Shown here in pieces: positions 19,227-28,498 of a stretch of 64,000 nucleotides of DNA. The position numbers were made by a program, and so were the translations under genes. Below the pieces are notes generated by a model. That model saw nothing but the letters and a program-made list of their open reading frames with translations. It was not told the origin of the DNA and did no database searches. The stretch is from Hyphobacterium indicum (GTDB lineage: Bacteria > Pseudomonadota > Alphaproteobacteria > Caulobacterales > Maricaulaceae), in assembly GCF_003129605.1 (NCBI RefSeq), contig NZ_QBDX01000001.1:434001-498000 (forward strand), given 5' to 3'. Numbering within the stretch: the first letter of the stretch is position 1; every line of letters starts with the position of its first letter.

Positions 19227-20162
19227 ATGAAACGCGGCTGCAATATCCCTACTTCGGCAAGGACTTTGGCGGGTCTTTCATTTTTGCTGGTCTTGGCGGC
19301 CTGTAGCGGATCGCCATCCGGCGAAACAACGGATGCCGGCCTGCCGCCGCCGGACAATGCTGTGGCGCAGATCGACCAGACCATCATCTACAATGCGGCT
19401 GTCCAGCGCGAAGCGTTGGCACAGGGTGTGATTGCTGAGGGGGAACGCCTGCCCCCGGATGATCCCGAATATGAGCGGATTGTCGAGGAATTGATCGATC
19501 AGCGGCTGTTGGCTCTGGAAGCCCGCCGCCGCGGTTTGCAGAACACCCCGGAAGCGCGCCGCCGCCTGGCTGCAGCTGAAGAGCGTATCCTCGGGAATAT
19601 TCTGCTGGAGACCGAAATTGCCGCGCAGGTCACCGAGGAGGCCGCCCAGCGCCTCTATAGCGAGCAGACAGAGCTGTCGCGGCCGGGTGAACAGATCCGG
19701 GCCCGTCATATTCTGGTCGATAGCCGCGAGGATGCTGACGCCATTATCGGCCTCGCCAATGATGGCCGCGATTTCGCCGAGCTGGCCGTGCAGTATTCCA
19801 CCGATATTGCCACCCGCGTCCAGGGGGGAGATCTCGGCTATTTTTCACGCGATGGTGTACTGCCGGAAATCAGCGCGCTGGCCTTCTCGACCGAAGAGGG
19901 CGAGATTACCGGCCCCGTCCGCACCAATGCCGGCTGGCATATTCTCTATATCGTCGACCGGCGCGCCCCCGAAGGCCCGCCTTTCGAGGAAATGCGCAGC
20001 TCGATTGTCCGCTTCCTGACCTTCGAGACGATCTCGACTCTGGTCGAGGAATTGCGCGCCGCCGCCCGCATCGAGGTCATCCAGCCCGGCGCACCGGAAT
20101 CCCTTGTCATCGATCCCGCCGGAACGGCAGAGACGGAACCGCCCGCCGAACCGCAGGATTAG
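19227..20162 (+). CDS. peptidylprolyl isomerase (parvulin/SurA-like) lipoprotein
   Basis: About 311 residues. An N-terminal signal with lipobox LAAC (Cys26) points to an envelope lipoprotein. A SurA/PpiC-type helical region follows ([19 protein letters not shown]). The parvulin domain (about 155-250) starts [13 protein letters not shown] and contains [16 protein letters not shown] and [18 protein letters not shown]. It probably helps fold exported proteins in the periplasm, which suits its position divergent from secA. ATG 19227 follows a possible GTG two codons earlier; neither has a strong ribosome site. The tail is Pro/Glu rich. Confidence 0.88.
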   Translation: MKRGCNIPTSARTLAGLSFLLVLAACSGSPSGETTDAGLPPPDNAVAQIDQTIIYNAAVQREALAQGVIAEGERLPPDDPEYERIVEELIDQRLLALEARRRGLQNTPEARRRLAAAEERILGNILLETEIAAQVTEEAAQRLYSEQTELSRPGEQIRARHILVDSREDADAIIGLANDGRDFAELAVQYSTDIATRVQGGDLGYFSRDGVLPEISALAFSTEEGEITGPVRTNAGWHILYIVDRRAPEGPPFEEMRSSIVRFLTFETISTLVEELRAAARIEVIQPGAPESLVIDPAGTAETEPPAEPQD

Positions 20163-20201
20163 TGCGGTCCGCTCACCCAATATTAAGGACAAGTCGCCAG
20201 A

Positions 20202-20612
20202 ATGACTGATGTAAAGCCGGTTTTGCTGGTAGCAGCCTGTGCCCTGCGCGATGCGGATGGCCGGGTAATGCTCGCGCAGCGGCCGGCGGGCAAGGCTTTG
20301 GCCGGCAAGTGGGAATTTCCCGGCGGCAAGGTCGAGGCAGGGGAAACCCCCGAACAGACCATCGTTCGGGAATTGCGTGAGGAGCTCGGGATCGAACCAT
20401 GCGAAAGCTGTCTGCAGCCCTTCGCCTTTGCCTCGCATCCCTACGAGGCCTTCCATCTCGTGATGCCGTTATTCATATGTCGCCGATGGGATGGGTTTAT
20501 CTCCCCGCAGGAAGGGCAGAAAATCGCCTGGACGATGCCCGCCCGGCTGCTGGATTTCGACCTGGCGCCCGCAGATCGGCCGCTCGCCGCAGAAATTCGC
20601 GATCGCTTGTAA
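20202..20612 (+). CDS. mutT: 8-oxo-dGTP diphosphatase MutT-like Nudix hydrolase
   Basis: 136 residues with a perfect Nudix box at 42-64 (GKVEAGETPEQT...RELREELGI; Gx5Ex7REUxEExGU) preceded by ALAGKWEFPGGK, the MutT-specific lead. MutT removes 8-oxo-dGTP from the nucleotide pool and prevents A:T to C:G mutations. The length is typical of MutT. AAGGAC lies upstream of ATG 20202. Its end overlaps, in another frame, the pilin-like ORF that follows. The name is by similarity; other small Nudix specificities remain possible. Confidence 0.88.
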   Translation: MTDVKPVLLVAACALRDADGRVMLAQRPAGKALAGKWEFPGGKVEAGETPEQTIVRELREELGIEPCESCLQPFAFASHPYEAFHLVMPLFICRRWDGFISPQEGQKIAWTMPARLLDFDLAPADRPLAAEIRDRL

Positions 20613-20758
20613 GGCGCTTTGCGGTCGATACGCAGGGGGCCACGGCAATCGAATATTCCATCATCATTGCATTGATTGCATTCCTGACCGTTGCCGCCCT
20701 GGCATTGATCGGTCCGCAAGTCCTGCAGATGCTCACCGACGCCGGAGCAGCATTCTAG
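20606..20758 (+). CDS. Flp/Fap type IVb pilin-like ORF lacking a normal start codon
   Basis: This frame encodes a basic stub (LVRRFAVDTQG), the prepilin cleavage/processing motif GATAIEYS, a hydrophobic helix (IIIALIAFLTVAALALIG) and a short tail ending DAGAAF. That is the layout of Flp pilins, cut by TadV/CpaA before the A of ATAIEY. No ATG, GTG or TTG lies at the expected place. The nearest in-frame ATGs (20477, 20486) are far inside mutT and give an untypical leader. The stop TAG is shared as CTAG with the convergent methyltransferase. It may be a decayed pilin, a frame-shifted sequence, or use an unusual start. The left coordinate is nominal. Confidence 0.5.
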   Translation, partial: LVRRFAVDTQGATAIEYSIIIALIAFLTVAALALIGPQVLQMLTDAGAAF

Positions 20759-21657
20759 CCGCCGGCTTTTTCGCCCGCTGATCTCTCGGCAACGCCCAGC
20801 GCATCCGCCAGTCGCACCGTCGCAGAACCGGGCCGTTTTGGCCGCGGCTGATCAGGATGCGGCGCCCAGCCTCCGGCATGGATGATTTCGAAGCTCGCCC
20901 GGATCTTGCGATCCGCGTCAGCAAAGCGTTCTGAATAGATTTCGGCCATGCGCACAAAGAATTTTCTGCCCCGCGGCGCGCGGGGGCGGTCAGCCAGAAT
21001 ACTGGTTTCGCCCATCTTGCGCAGATCGCGCATCAATACGAACGCATTGCCATAGCGCACCGTGACGCGGTCGACATCGCTTACCGGCATGGCAAACCCC
21101 GCCCGTTGCAGCAGACCCGCCATGTCCACAGTGTCGGCAAACGGCGAGACCCGTGCCGCAGCGCCGCCATATAATTCGGTTTCAGCAGTCATCAGCGATT
21201 GACGCAGCTCTTTGAGGCTGGCGCCGCCGATCACGGCACAGGCAAAGAAGCCGTCACTCTTCAGCGCGCGGTTGATCTGGATCAGCGCACCCGGCAGGTC
21301 ATTCGTCCAGTGCAGGGCGAGCGGGGACAGGACCAGATCAAAGCTTTCATCGGCAAAGGGCAATGCCTCTTCATCGACACACACATCATTGGCCAGCCGC
21401 TCCGCCAGATCGGTCTCAATGAGCTGGCCGATCTTGGCGGCCGCGCGGGGCCGGTCCTTCAGCGCCCGCCCCACAGCGCCGCCCCCGCCGAGGACCAGTG
21501 CGCGGGGAAAATCGCGGGAAATGCTCTCCACCCGGTCCAGCAAATCATCAATGGCGCGTTGCAAAAGGAAGTCATAATCGTGCAGGCTGCCGGCGGCACG
21601 ATTGCGGCGCTGCCTGAGAAGGCGCCGGTCAAACAGGGCGGGAGGCGATGAGGTCAT
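20755..21657 (-). CDS. methyltransferase domain protein (NDUFAF5/BioC-like)
   Basis: 300 residues beginning MTSSPPALFDRRLLRQRRNRAA, a lead typical of the alphaproteobacterial NDUFAF5-like family. The class I SAM-binding site is VLGGGGAVGRAL, less canonical than VLDLGCGxG. It is followed by ALPFADESFDLVLSPLALHWTNDLPGALIQI and LKSDGFF. NDUFAF5 homologues are linked to complex I assembly in mitochondria, so a role in NADH dehydrogenase maturation is possible but inferred. The gene diverges from comF with starts overlapping by 10 bp, a pairing I recall from other alphaproteobacteria. It converges on the pilin-like ORF. Confidence 0.85.
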   Translation of the reverse strand: MTSSPPALFDRRLLRQRRNRAAGSLHDYDFLLQRAIDDLLDRVESISRDFPRALVLGGGGAVGRALKDRPRAAAKIGQLIETDLAERLANDVCVDEEALPFADESFDLVLSPLALHWTNDLPGALIQINRALKSDGFFACAVIGGASLKELRQSLMTAETELYGGAAARVSPFADTVDMAGLLQRAGFAMPVSDVDRVTVRYGNAFVLMRDLRKMGETSILADRPRAPRGRKFFVRMAEIYSERFADADRKIRASFEIIHAGGWAPHPDQPRPKRPGSATVRLADALGVAERSAGEKAGG

Positions 21658-22421
21658 GGCACCGATATGGCGCGTTGGGCGCGGTTAGAAAAGCCGGGAC
21701 TGCGGTCGGCAATCTGATCTGGCCACCGGTTTCGCCGCTGACCGGCTGCAATGTGGCCGCGACGGGCCAGCTGGAAGCGGACAGCTGGGCCGCCATTCAT
21801 TTCCTCGATGCGCCCTGGTGCGACACGTGCGGCCTGCCTTTTGCCTATTGGGTGGGCGAGGGGGCAGAGTGCGGTGCCTGCCTGGCAAGAGCGCCAGCCG
21901 TACACAAGGCGAGGGCCGCCCTTGCCTATACGGACCTGTCCCGCCGGCTGGTACTGGATTTCAAGCATGGCGGACGGCTTGATGCGCTGGATCAGCTCGC
22001 CGCATGGATGGTCCGTGCCGGAACCGGCGTACTCGCCGGAGCACAGGCGCTTATACCGGTGCCGCTGCACCCGACTCGGCTTTTCACCCGGCGCTACAAT
22101 CAATCCCTGCTGCTCGCCAATGCGGTGTCCCGGCGTACGGATATTCCGGTTGAGCCGGGCTGGCTGATCCGCAAGCGCCGCACGCCCACACAGGCCGGGC
22201 AGTCCGGCAAGGCGCGCCGCCGCAATGTCGCCGGAGCCTTCGCCGTGACCGCCCGGGGACACGCCGCCCTGGCGGGCAAGACCGTCGTGCTGATCGACGA
22301 TGTGATGACGACCGGCGCGACATTCGAGGCCTGCGCCAAACCGCTTTTGCGGGCGGGCGCCGTCTTTGTGAACGCGCTGGCGCTTTCGCGCGTTGTGAAA
22401 CCTGCCGATCCCACTACATAA
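21648..22421 (+). CDS. ComF family protein
   Basis: 257 residues. The N-terminal part has a double CxxC-type pattern (CDTCGLPF and CGACLA) for a zinc finger. The C-terminal phosphoribosyltransferase-like domain has VPLHPTRLFTRRYNQSLLLA and the PRPP loop VVLIDDVMTTGAT. ComF/GntX proteins take part in DNA uptake or cross-link repair; the biochemical role is unsettled. ATG 21648 has GGGAGG upstream. It starts inside the 5' end of the divergent methyltransferase and heads a likely comF-grxC-amidase-DUF1178 operon. Confidence 0.9.
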   Translation: MRSWHRYGALGAVRKAGTAVGNLIWPPVSPLTGCNVAATGQLEADSWAAIHFLDAPWCDTCGLPFAYWVGEGAECGACLARAPAVHKARAALAYTDLSRRLVLDFKHGGRLDALDQLAAWMVRAGTGVLAGAQALIPVPLHPTRLFTRRYNQSLLLANAVSRRTDIPVEPGWLIRKRRTPTQAGQSGKARRRNVAGAFAVTARGHAALAGKTVVLIDDVMTTGATFEACAKPLLRAGAVFVNALALSRVVKPADPTT

Positions 22422-22450
22422 GGGAGTGAGTCTCACCGGAGAGCGTTGGA

Positions 22451-22708
22451 ATGGCCAAAGTCACGATCTACACCCGCCCGCTATGCGGATATTGCAGCCG
22501 GGCGGTCAGCCTGCTCAGGAAGAAGGGCGCGGATTTCGAGGAAATCAATGCCGGATTTGACGCCGGCAAGCGCGCTGAAATGGTGCAGCGGTCAAACGGC
22601 GGGCGCACCTTTCCGCAAATCTTCATTGGCGATGAGCATATCGGCGGATGCGATGACATGATGCGGCTGGAACGCGCCGGCCAGCTTGATGCGCTGCTAA
22701 GCGCCTGA
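22451..22708 (+). CDS. grxC: glutaredoxin 3
   Basis: 85 residues with the dithiol active site CGYC at 12-15 (YTRPLCGYCSRA), the TFPQIFIGDEHIGGCDDM glutathione-binding region and the full glutaredoxin length. It reduces protein disulfides with glutathione. It lies between comF (29 bp) and a deaminated-glutathione-amidase-like gene (5 bp), a link that makes sense for glutathione metabolism. Identification is secure. Confidence 0.95.
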   Translation: MAKVTIYTRPLCGYCSRAVSLLRKKGADFEEINAGFDAGKRAEMVQRSNGGRTFPQIFIGDEHIGGCDDMMRLERAGQLDALLSA

Positions 22709-22712
22709 CGCG

Positions 22713-23528
22713 ATGCGTATTGCCCTTGTCCAGATGCGGTCCGGGACGGACATCGCGGCCAATCTTTCCGACGCAGAGCGGCTGATCCGCGATGCTGCCG
22801 GACAGGGGGCGGCTTTTATCGCCACACCGGAAACCACGCATCTGGTTCAGAAGGACGCAGCAAGGCTGTTCGATGTCCTGCAGCATCCGGACGATGATCC
22901 GGCGCTTCCCTTTTTTGCAAAGCTGTCCAAGGAGTTGGGCATCACTCTGCTGATCGGTTCACTGGCCTTGCGCACAGCCGGCCAGCGCGCCGTCAACCGC
23001 TCCCATCTATTCGGCACGGATGGCCAGCTGATCGCGACCTATGACAAGGCGCACATGTTCGATGTCGGCCTCGGGCAGGGTGAAACCTATTCAGAATCAA
23101 CAAATTACGACGCCGGCGACCGGGCTGTTCTGGCCGATATTCCCGGCGCGAAACTCGGCCTGACCATCTGCTATGATGTGCGCTTCCCCTATCTCTACCG
23201 GCAATTGGCGCAGGCCGGTGCGCAGATCATCACCGTGCCTTCCGCCTTCACCCGCCCCACGGGCAAGGCGCATTGGGAGGTGCTTTTGCGCGCCCGGGCC
23301 ATCGAGACCGGCAGCTATATCCTGGCCCCGGCCCAGGGCGGGCTGCATGAGGATGGCCGCAAGACCTGGGGCCGCTCCATGGTGATCGACCCCTGGGGCG
23401 AAGTGGCCGCTCTGCTCGACCATGACAGGCCGGACGTCCTGCTGGCCGATCTCGATCTCTCGAAAGTCGAAGCCGCCCGTACCCGCATTCCCTCGCTGCA
23501 GCACGACCGGACGCTTTCCGGGCCCTAG
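22713..23528 (+). CDS. carbon-nitrogen hydrolase (NIT1-like amidase)
   Basis: 271 residues of the nitrilase superfamily with the catalytic Glu40 (FIATPETT), Lys112 (YDKAHMFDV) and Cys153 (LGLTICYDVRFP). The HMFDV and the VPSAFTRPTGKAHWEVLLRARAIE blocks resemble Nit1/deaminated glutathione amidases, which repair the side product of transaminases acting on glutathione. Placement right after grxC fits this, although other amide substrates cannot be excluded. It is followed at once by the DUF1178 gene. Confidence 0.9.
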   Translation: MRIALVQMRSGTDIAANLSDAERLIRDAAGQGAAFIATPETTHLVQKDAARLFDVLQHPDDDPALPFFAKLSKELGITLLIGSLALRTAGQRAVNRSHLFGTDGQLIATYDKAHMFDVGLGQGETYSESTNYDAGDRAVLADIPGAKLGLTICYDVRFPYLYRQLAQAGAQIITVPSAFTRPTGKAHWEVLLRARAIETGSYILAPAQGGLHEDGRKTWGRSMVIDPWGEVAALLDHDRPDVLLADLDLSKVEAARTRIPSLQHDRTLSGP

Positions 23529-23575
23529 TGACGGGCCAGCTTGGCGATTGGCGCAATCTTCCCCATATAGGGAGC

Positions 23576-24001
23576 ATGATCCGCTATGCGCTCATATGTG
23601 ACGGCTCTCATGAATTCGAAGCCTGGTTCCGCAATTCGGAGGATTTCGACATCCAGTCCGGAGCCGGGCTCGTGGAATGCCCGCATTGCGCCTCGGTGGA
23701 TGTCAGGAAAGCCATCATGGCTCCGGCCATCGCCAAGGGCGGCAGCAGGCCAGCAGCTGATCCGCAAAGGATGATGCTGGAAATGGCCGGCAAGATCCGC
23801 AGCCATATCGCCGAGAATTTCGACTATGTCGGTGATCGTTTCGCCACCGAAGCGCGCGCCATGCATGCGGGCGCAAAGCCGGAAAAGCCCATCTATGGCG
23901 AAACCACGCCCGAGGAATCGAAGGCCCTTGCCGATGAGGGCGTGCCCTGCGCGCCGCTGCCCGATCCGCTGGTGCCGCTTCAGGCGAAGAAGTTGAACTA
24001 A
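23576..24001 (+). CDS. DUF1178 family protein
   Basis: About 141 residues starting MIRYALICDGSHEFEAWFRNSEDF, with CPHCASVDV (a Cys pair for zinc) and the terminal TPEESKALADEGVPCAPLP motif. All are signatures of the DUF1178 family, whose role is unknown. I chose ATG 23576 because the family begins exactly there; a longer frame from a GTG at 23528 would overlap the amidase stop. The stop overlaps the convergent ubiG stop by 4 bp. It looks like the last gene of the comF-grxC-amidase operon. Confidence 0.9.
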   Translation: MIRYALICDGSHEFEAWFRNSEDFDIQSGAGLVECPHCASVDVRKAIMAPAIAKGGSRPAADPQRMMLEMAGKIRSHIAENFDYVGDRFATEARAMHAGAKPEKPIYGETTPEESKALADEGVPCAPLPDPLVPLQAKKLN

Positions 24002-24771
24002 CCCGCCTTCGCCGCCACCATCATGTAATTCACCGACGCATCGCCGGTGATCTCGAATTCGTCCTTGAGCGGATTATAGGTCACGCCTGCGGGTGAACGT
24101 ACCTCCAGACCTTCACCGGTCAGGGCGCGCCGAACTTCCTCCGGCTTGATCAGCTTGTCGAAGCGGTGTGTGCCGCGTGGCAACCAGCGCATCACCCATT
24201 CCGCGCCGAAAATCGCGAACACAAACGCCTTGGAGGTGCGGTTGATCGTGGCGACAATCATCAGCCCGCCGGGCTTGAGCAGCTTTGCGCAATCGCGCAG
24301 GAATGTGTCCGGATCGGCAACATGCTCCACCACTTCCAGATTGAGCACGACATCGAATTGTTCAGCGCCTTCGGCAAGCAATTGCTCGGCCGTGCCATGG
24401 CGATAGTCGATTTTCAGGCCCTGCTCTTCGGCATGGACCTTGGCGGTCTTGATATTGGGTTCGGCGGCATCAACAGCGGTGACGCTTGCCCCCAGCCGTG
24501 CCATGGGCTCGGCAATCAGCCCGCCGCCACAGCCGATATCCAGCAGCTTCAGGCCTTTCAGCGGCTCCACCCCGGCCTCCAGATTGAAATGGCTGATCAG
24601 GGCATCGCGGATATAGCCGATGCGCGCCGGATTGAATTTGTGCAGCGGTTTGAATTTGGACTCCGGATCCCACCATTCCGCCGCCATCCGCGAGAATTTT
24701 TCGACCTCATCCGGGTCGATGGAGGGGCTCGTCAGCTTTTCCGGGGCTTCGGCATGGGCCATGTCGCACAC
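23998..24771 (-). CDS. ubiG: ubiquinone biosynthesis O-methyltransferase UbiG
   Basis: A 257-residue class I SAM methyltransferase that performs both O-methylations in ubiquinone synthesis. Motif I is LLDIGCGGG (76-84). The family-specific AAEWWDPESKFKPLHKFNPARIGYIRD precedes it, and LNLEVVEHVADPDTFL and GLMIVATINRTSKAF follow. The length and order match UbiG rather than UbiE. It stands alone on the minus strand, divergent from lysC. Confidence 0.96.
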   Translation of the reverse strand: MCDMAHAEAPEKLTSPSIDPDEVEKFSRMAAEWWDPESKFKPLHKFNPARIGYIRDALISHFNLEAGVEPLKGLKLLDIGCGGGLIAEPMARLGASVTAVDAAEPNIKTAKVHAEEQGLKIDYRHGTAEQLLAEGAEQFDVVLNLEVVEHVADPDTFLRDCAKLLKPGGLMIVATINRTSKAFVFAIFGAEWVMRWLPRGTHRFDKLIKPEEVRRALTGEGLEVRSPAGVTYNPLKDEFEITGDASVNYMMVAAKAG

Positions 24772-24881
24772 TCATTTCCGCTATGAATTTCTGTTCTGCC
24801 ATAATATGGCCTCGCAGAGGCGCACTTTCGAGCCCGGTGTGAAGCGGTTATACGCCGCAGCACAGTATGCGAGGGTCAGGT

Positions 24882-26099
24882 TTGACCACAAGGGTCATGA
24901 AATTCGGCGGCACATCGGTCGGCTCACTCGACCGGATCCGTGCCTGCGCAGCCATTGTCGCGGCGGAACGTGCCCGCGGCGAAGCCGTGGCTGTCGTGGT
25001 GTCCGCCATGGCGGGCGAAACCGACCGGCTGTTATCGCTGGCCGGCAATCTCGGCTTCGGTCTTGGCGATGAGGAAACCGATGTGGTGCTCAGCGCCGGC
25101 GAACAGATCAGCGCCGCCCTGATGGCCATGGCGCTCGGCCAGAGCGGGTTGGCCTCGCGTTCCTTCCTCGGCTGGCAGGCACGTATCCGCACGGAAGGCC
25201 CGCCCGGTTCGGCCCGGATCAGCGGGCTGGATGCCGCCCCCATCCAGAGCGCCATGGGAGAGGGCTGTGTGCCCGTCATGGCCGGTTTTCAGGGGGCGTC
25301 CATCAATGAGCGTCTGCGCACGCTGGGCCGGGGCGGCACGGATCTGTCCGCTGTCGCGCTGGCGGCCGCACTGGGCGCGCAATGTGATATCTATACCGAT
25401 GTGGACGGCGTATTCACTACGGATCCGCGTATAGAGCCGAAGGCCCGGCGGATTGACAGGATCAGCTATGACGAGATGCTGGAACTCGCCGCCCAGGGCG
25501 CAAAAGTGCTACAGACCCGCTCGGTGGAACTTGCCAAGGCGCGAAGCGTCCCCTTGCGGGTCTTGTCCAGCTTTGCCGAACAGGGCAAGTCAGAGGGCAC
25601 CATGATCATGCAGGCAGAAGATATTGCCGAACGCCGGATCGTCTCCGGAATCGCCTATGCGCGCGACCAGGCCCGCATTGCCCTGCGCGGCCTGTCATCC
25701 GAACCGGGTGCCGCTGCCGCGGTTTTTGCCGGACTGGCCGACGCGGATATCGGCATCGACATGATCGTCCAGTCACCGTCCAGCGAGTCCGGGCGCGCCA
25801 ATCTGGAATTCACCGTTGACCGCCGCGATCTCGACAAGGCGCTGGTCTGCATCGGCGAGAGTGATGCCCGTGATGTTCTCAGCGAAACCGGGCTTGCGAA
25901 AGTTTCCGTGGTCGGTCTCGGCCTGAACCGGCGCGCGGATGTCGCCCGCATCCTCTATGGTGCTCTGGCAAAGCAGAAAATCGCCATCCGCACGGTCTCG
26001 ACCTCGGAAATCAAGATCAGCGTGCTGATCGAGAATGATGCCGTGGAGAATGCCGTCCGTGCCTTGCATGCTGCCTACGGCCTGGACGGTGCGGCATGA
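24882..26099 (+). CDS. lysC: aspartate kinase
   Basis: About 405 residues. It makes aspartyl phosphate, the first step toward Lys, Thr, Met and diaminopimelate. The kinase domain starts VMKFGGTSVGSLDRI and includes SAGEQISAALM, FQGAS, LGRGGTDLSAVALA and YTDVDGVFTTDPRI. Two C-terminal ACT domains (from about 265) allow allosteric feedback. The start is uncertain. TTG 24882 has GAGGG 6 nt upstream and is preferred; ATG 24867 (no ribosome site) and ATG 24897 are alternatives. The stop overlaps the ptsP start by 4 bp (ATGA). Confidence 0.94.
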   Translation: MTTRVMKFGGTSVGSLDRIRACAAIVAAERARGEAVAVVVSAMAGETDRLLSLAGNLGFGLGDEETDVVLSAGEQISAALMAMALGQSGLASRSFLGWQARIRTEGPPGSARISGLDAAPIQSAMGEGCVPVMAGFQGASINERLRTLGRGGTDLSAVALAAALGAQCDIYTDVDGVFTTDPRIEPKARRIDRISYDEMLELAAQGAKVLQTRSVELAKARSVPLRVLSSFAEQGKSEGTMIMQAEDIAERRIVSGIAYARDQARIALRGLSSEPGAAAAVFAGLADADIGIDMIVQSPSSESGRANLEFTVDRRDLDKALVCIGESDARDVLSETGLAKVSVVGLGLNRRADVARILYGALAKQKIAIRTVSTSEIKISVLIENDAVENAVRALHAAYGLDGAA

Positions 26100-28414
26100 T
26101 GGATGAGGTGATGGATACGTCCGGCATAAAGAATTTGCCTCCGGGACCGCGGCGTCTTCTGAAACGCCTGCGCGCCCTCATGGCAGCGCAGGAGAATGCG
26201 CAAAAGCGGCTGGACAACCTCACCGCCATGATCGCCGAGGAAACCGGCTCGGATGTGTCCTCCATCTATCTGGCGCGCCGCAGCGGGTCGCTGGAGCTGT
26301 GCGCAACTCACGGCCTGAAACAGGAAGCGGTCCACAATACCCGCCTGCAACATGGCGAGGGACTGGTCGGGCAGGTCGCCCTGACGGCCAAACCGCTGGC
26401 GGTTGCCGATGCCCCCGCCCACCCGGCTTTCTCCTACCGGCCCGAAACCGGCGAGGAACCGTTCAAATCCTTCATCGGCGTGCCCATCCTGCGGGGCGGC
26501 CGCCTGGTCGGCGTGCTGACCAGCCAGACCATACACGAGCGCCGGCTCGCCGACGGCGAAATCGAGACCCTTCAGACCGTCGCCATGATCCTCGCGGAGA
26601 TCATTGCCTCCGGCGACATCATCGCACCGGAAGACCTCGCCGGTCTGGATGTCCGCCCCTCCCGGTCCGAGCGTTTCCAGGGCGGCGCTTTTTCACCCGG
26701 ACTCGCCATCGGCGTTGCAGTCGTGCACGAGCCGCATGTCTCGCCGGTGCGACTGATTGCGGATGATCCGGAAGACGAGGAAGCCCGGCTCGACATCGCC
26801 ATCAACGAGCTCCGCAAGGGCATTGACGACATGCTGGATGCCGGACGTCTGCCCTTCGGGGGGCCGACCCGCGATGTGCTGGAAGCCTATCGCATGTTCG
26901 CGCATGACCGGGGCTGGCTGACGCAACTCCGGGATGCTGTCCGGCAGGGCCTGACCACAGAGGCCGCCGTTGAACGGGTCCGCAATGAGCATCGCGCGCG
27001 CCTGATGCAGGCCAAGGACATGAATTTCCGTGAGCGCCTGCATGATCTGGAGGATCTCGCCAACCGCCTGTTGCGCCATCTTGATGAGAATTCCGGCGAT
27101 GCCGGTGCGCCACTGCCGGACAATACCATTCTGATTGCCCGCTCCATCGGCCCGGCAGAATTGCTCGACTATGACCGGACCAAGCTGAAGGGGTTGGCGC
27201 TTGAAGAGGGATCGGCGTCCAGCCACGCAGTGATCGTCGCCAAGGCGCTGGGCATTCCGCTGGTCGGACAGGTCGAAGGCGCGCTCGATCGCGTCGAGAC
27301 CGGTGATACAGTCATTCTCGACGGCGAATTCGGCCTCCTGCACATCCGCCCGAATGAAGAGGTCCGCGAAGCCTACACGGATCGGGCGGAAGCGATTTCC
27401 CGCCGTGCCGCCGCTTTTGCAAAGCTGAAGGATGCGCCGTCTGTGACCGCCGACGGCGTTCCGTTCGAGCTGCATCTCAATGCCGGCCTGCTCGTGGAAT
27501 TGAAACGGCTGGAGGAAACCGGTGCCGCCGGAATCGGCCTGTTCCGTACCGAATTCCAGTTCATGGTTTCCCACACCCTGCCCAGCGTCAGCGAACAATG
27601 CGTCCTTTACAAATCCGTGGTGGATGCATGCGGCGACCGCCCGGCCGTGTTCCGGACACTCGATCTGGGCGGTGACAAGGTGACGGCGAGCGCGCCGGCC
27701 ATGCGCGAGCCCAATCCGGCCCTGGGCTGGCGGGCCATCCGCATGGGACTTGATCGCCCCGGTCTTCTGCGGCTGCAATTAAGGGCACTGATCGAAGCGG
27801 CGGACGGCAGGGAGCTGGACGTGCTTTTCCCGATGATCGCCGCGCCCTGGGAATTCTTTGCCGCGCGCGACATGCTGGAAATGGAAATCCGGCGCGCCGA
27901 AAAATACGGGCACAAAAGGCCGCGAAAATGGCGGGCCGGGCTGATGCTGGAAACCCCGGGCATGGCCTTCGCCATAGATGAGGCACTGCCGCGGGTGGAT
28001 TTCGTTGCTGTCGGCGCCAATGACCTCATGCAGTATTTCTTCGCTGCAGACCGGCTGAACGCCCGCGTTTCCAACCGCTATGATATCCTGTCTCCGGCCG
28101 CTTTGCGGCTTTTCCGTTCGGTTCAGAAATCCTGTGCCGAACACAATGTGCCGGTCTCGGTTTGCGGCGAGACGGCCAGCCGCCCGCTGGAAGCTGCGGT
28201 ATTGCTGGCTCTGGGCTATACCAAACTCTCCATGGCCGCTTCCAGTATTGCGCCGGTGCGGACATTGCTCAACGGTCTGGAAGCGGAGAAACTTGGCGCA
28301 TGGCTTGCATGCCGGCTTGATAAGCCGGGTCGCACTTTACGCGACGAATTGTTGAAAGCAGGCCCAGATGCTGGTTTACCGCCCGACTCTGTTGATAACT
28401 CGCGCATCATCTGA
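26096..28414 (+). CDS. ptsP: phosphoenolpyruvate-protein phosphotransferase PtsP (EI-Ntr)
   Basis: 772 residues. An N-terminal GAF domain (about 30-175) senses small ligands such as glutamine. It is followed by the EI helical domain, the phospho-His site SASSHAVIVAKAL (His377) and a C-terminal PEP-binding TIM barrel (GLFRTEFQFM, FRTLDLGGDK, FVAVGANDLMQYFFAADR, VSVCGETAS). EI-Ntr starts the nitrogen PTS phosphorelay through NPr and EIIA-Ntr rather than transporting sugar. It is coupled to lysC by a 4-bp overlap, the lysC-ptsP pairing common in alphaproteobacteria. Confidence 0.95.
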   Translation: MMDEVMDTSGIKNLPPGPRRLLKRLRALMAAQENAQKRLDNLTAMIAEETGSDVSSIYLARRSGSLELCATHGLKQEAVHNTRLQHGEGLVGQVALTAKPLAVADAPAHPAFSYRPETGEEPFKSFIGVPILRGGRLVGVLTSQTIHERRLADGEIETLQTVAMILAEIIASGDIIAPEDLAGLDVRPSRSERFQGGAFSPGLAIGVAVVHEPHVSPVRLIADDPEDEEARLDIAINELRKGIDDMLDAGRLPFGGPTRDVLEAYRMFAHDRGWLTQLRDAVRQGLTTEAAVERVRNEHRARLMQAKDMNFRERLHDLEDLANRLLRHLDENSGDAGAPLPDNTILIARSIGPAELLDYDRTKLKGLALEEGSASSHAVIVAKALGIPLVGQVEGALDRVETGDTVILDGEFGLLHIRPNEEVREAYTDRAEAISRRAAAFAKLKDAPSVTADGVPFELHLNAGLLVELKRLEETGAAGIGLFRTEFQFMVSHTLPSVSEQCVLYKSVVDACGDRPAVFRTLDLGGDKVTASAPAMREPNPALGWRAIRMGLDRPGLLRLQLRALIEAADGRELDVLFPMIAAPWEFFAARDMLEMEIRRAEKYGHKRPRKWRAGLMLETPGMAFAIDEALPRVDFVAVGANDLMQYFFAADRLNARVSNRYDILSPAALRLFRSVQKSCAEHNVPVSVCGETASRPLEAAVLLALGYTKLSMAASSIAPVRTLLNGLEAEKLGAWLACRLDKPGRTLRDELLKAGPDAGLPPDSVDNSRII

Positions 28415-28437
28415 AATTATAAGGAGCTACGCGCGTA

Positions 28438-28494
28438 ATGGGCGATTACGGCGCGGATCAAGAGTATCTGGCCAGAAGAGCCATGGAAAGCTAG
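28438..28494 (+). CDS. possible 18-aa leader ORF before the RodZ-like gene
   Basis: ATG 28438 opens 18 codons (MGDYGADQEYLARRAMES) to TAG 28492-28494, with a perfect AAGGAG at 28421-28426, 11 nt upstream. It stops 4 nt before the start of the RodZ-like gene, in another frame, so it could couple translation. No known family. The strong ribosome site is the main support, and chance is possible. Confidence 0.35.
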   Translation: MGDYGADQEYLARRAMES

Positions 28495-28498
28495 GTGG

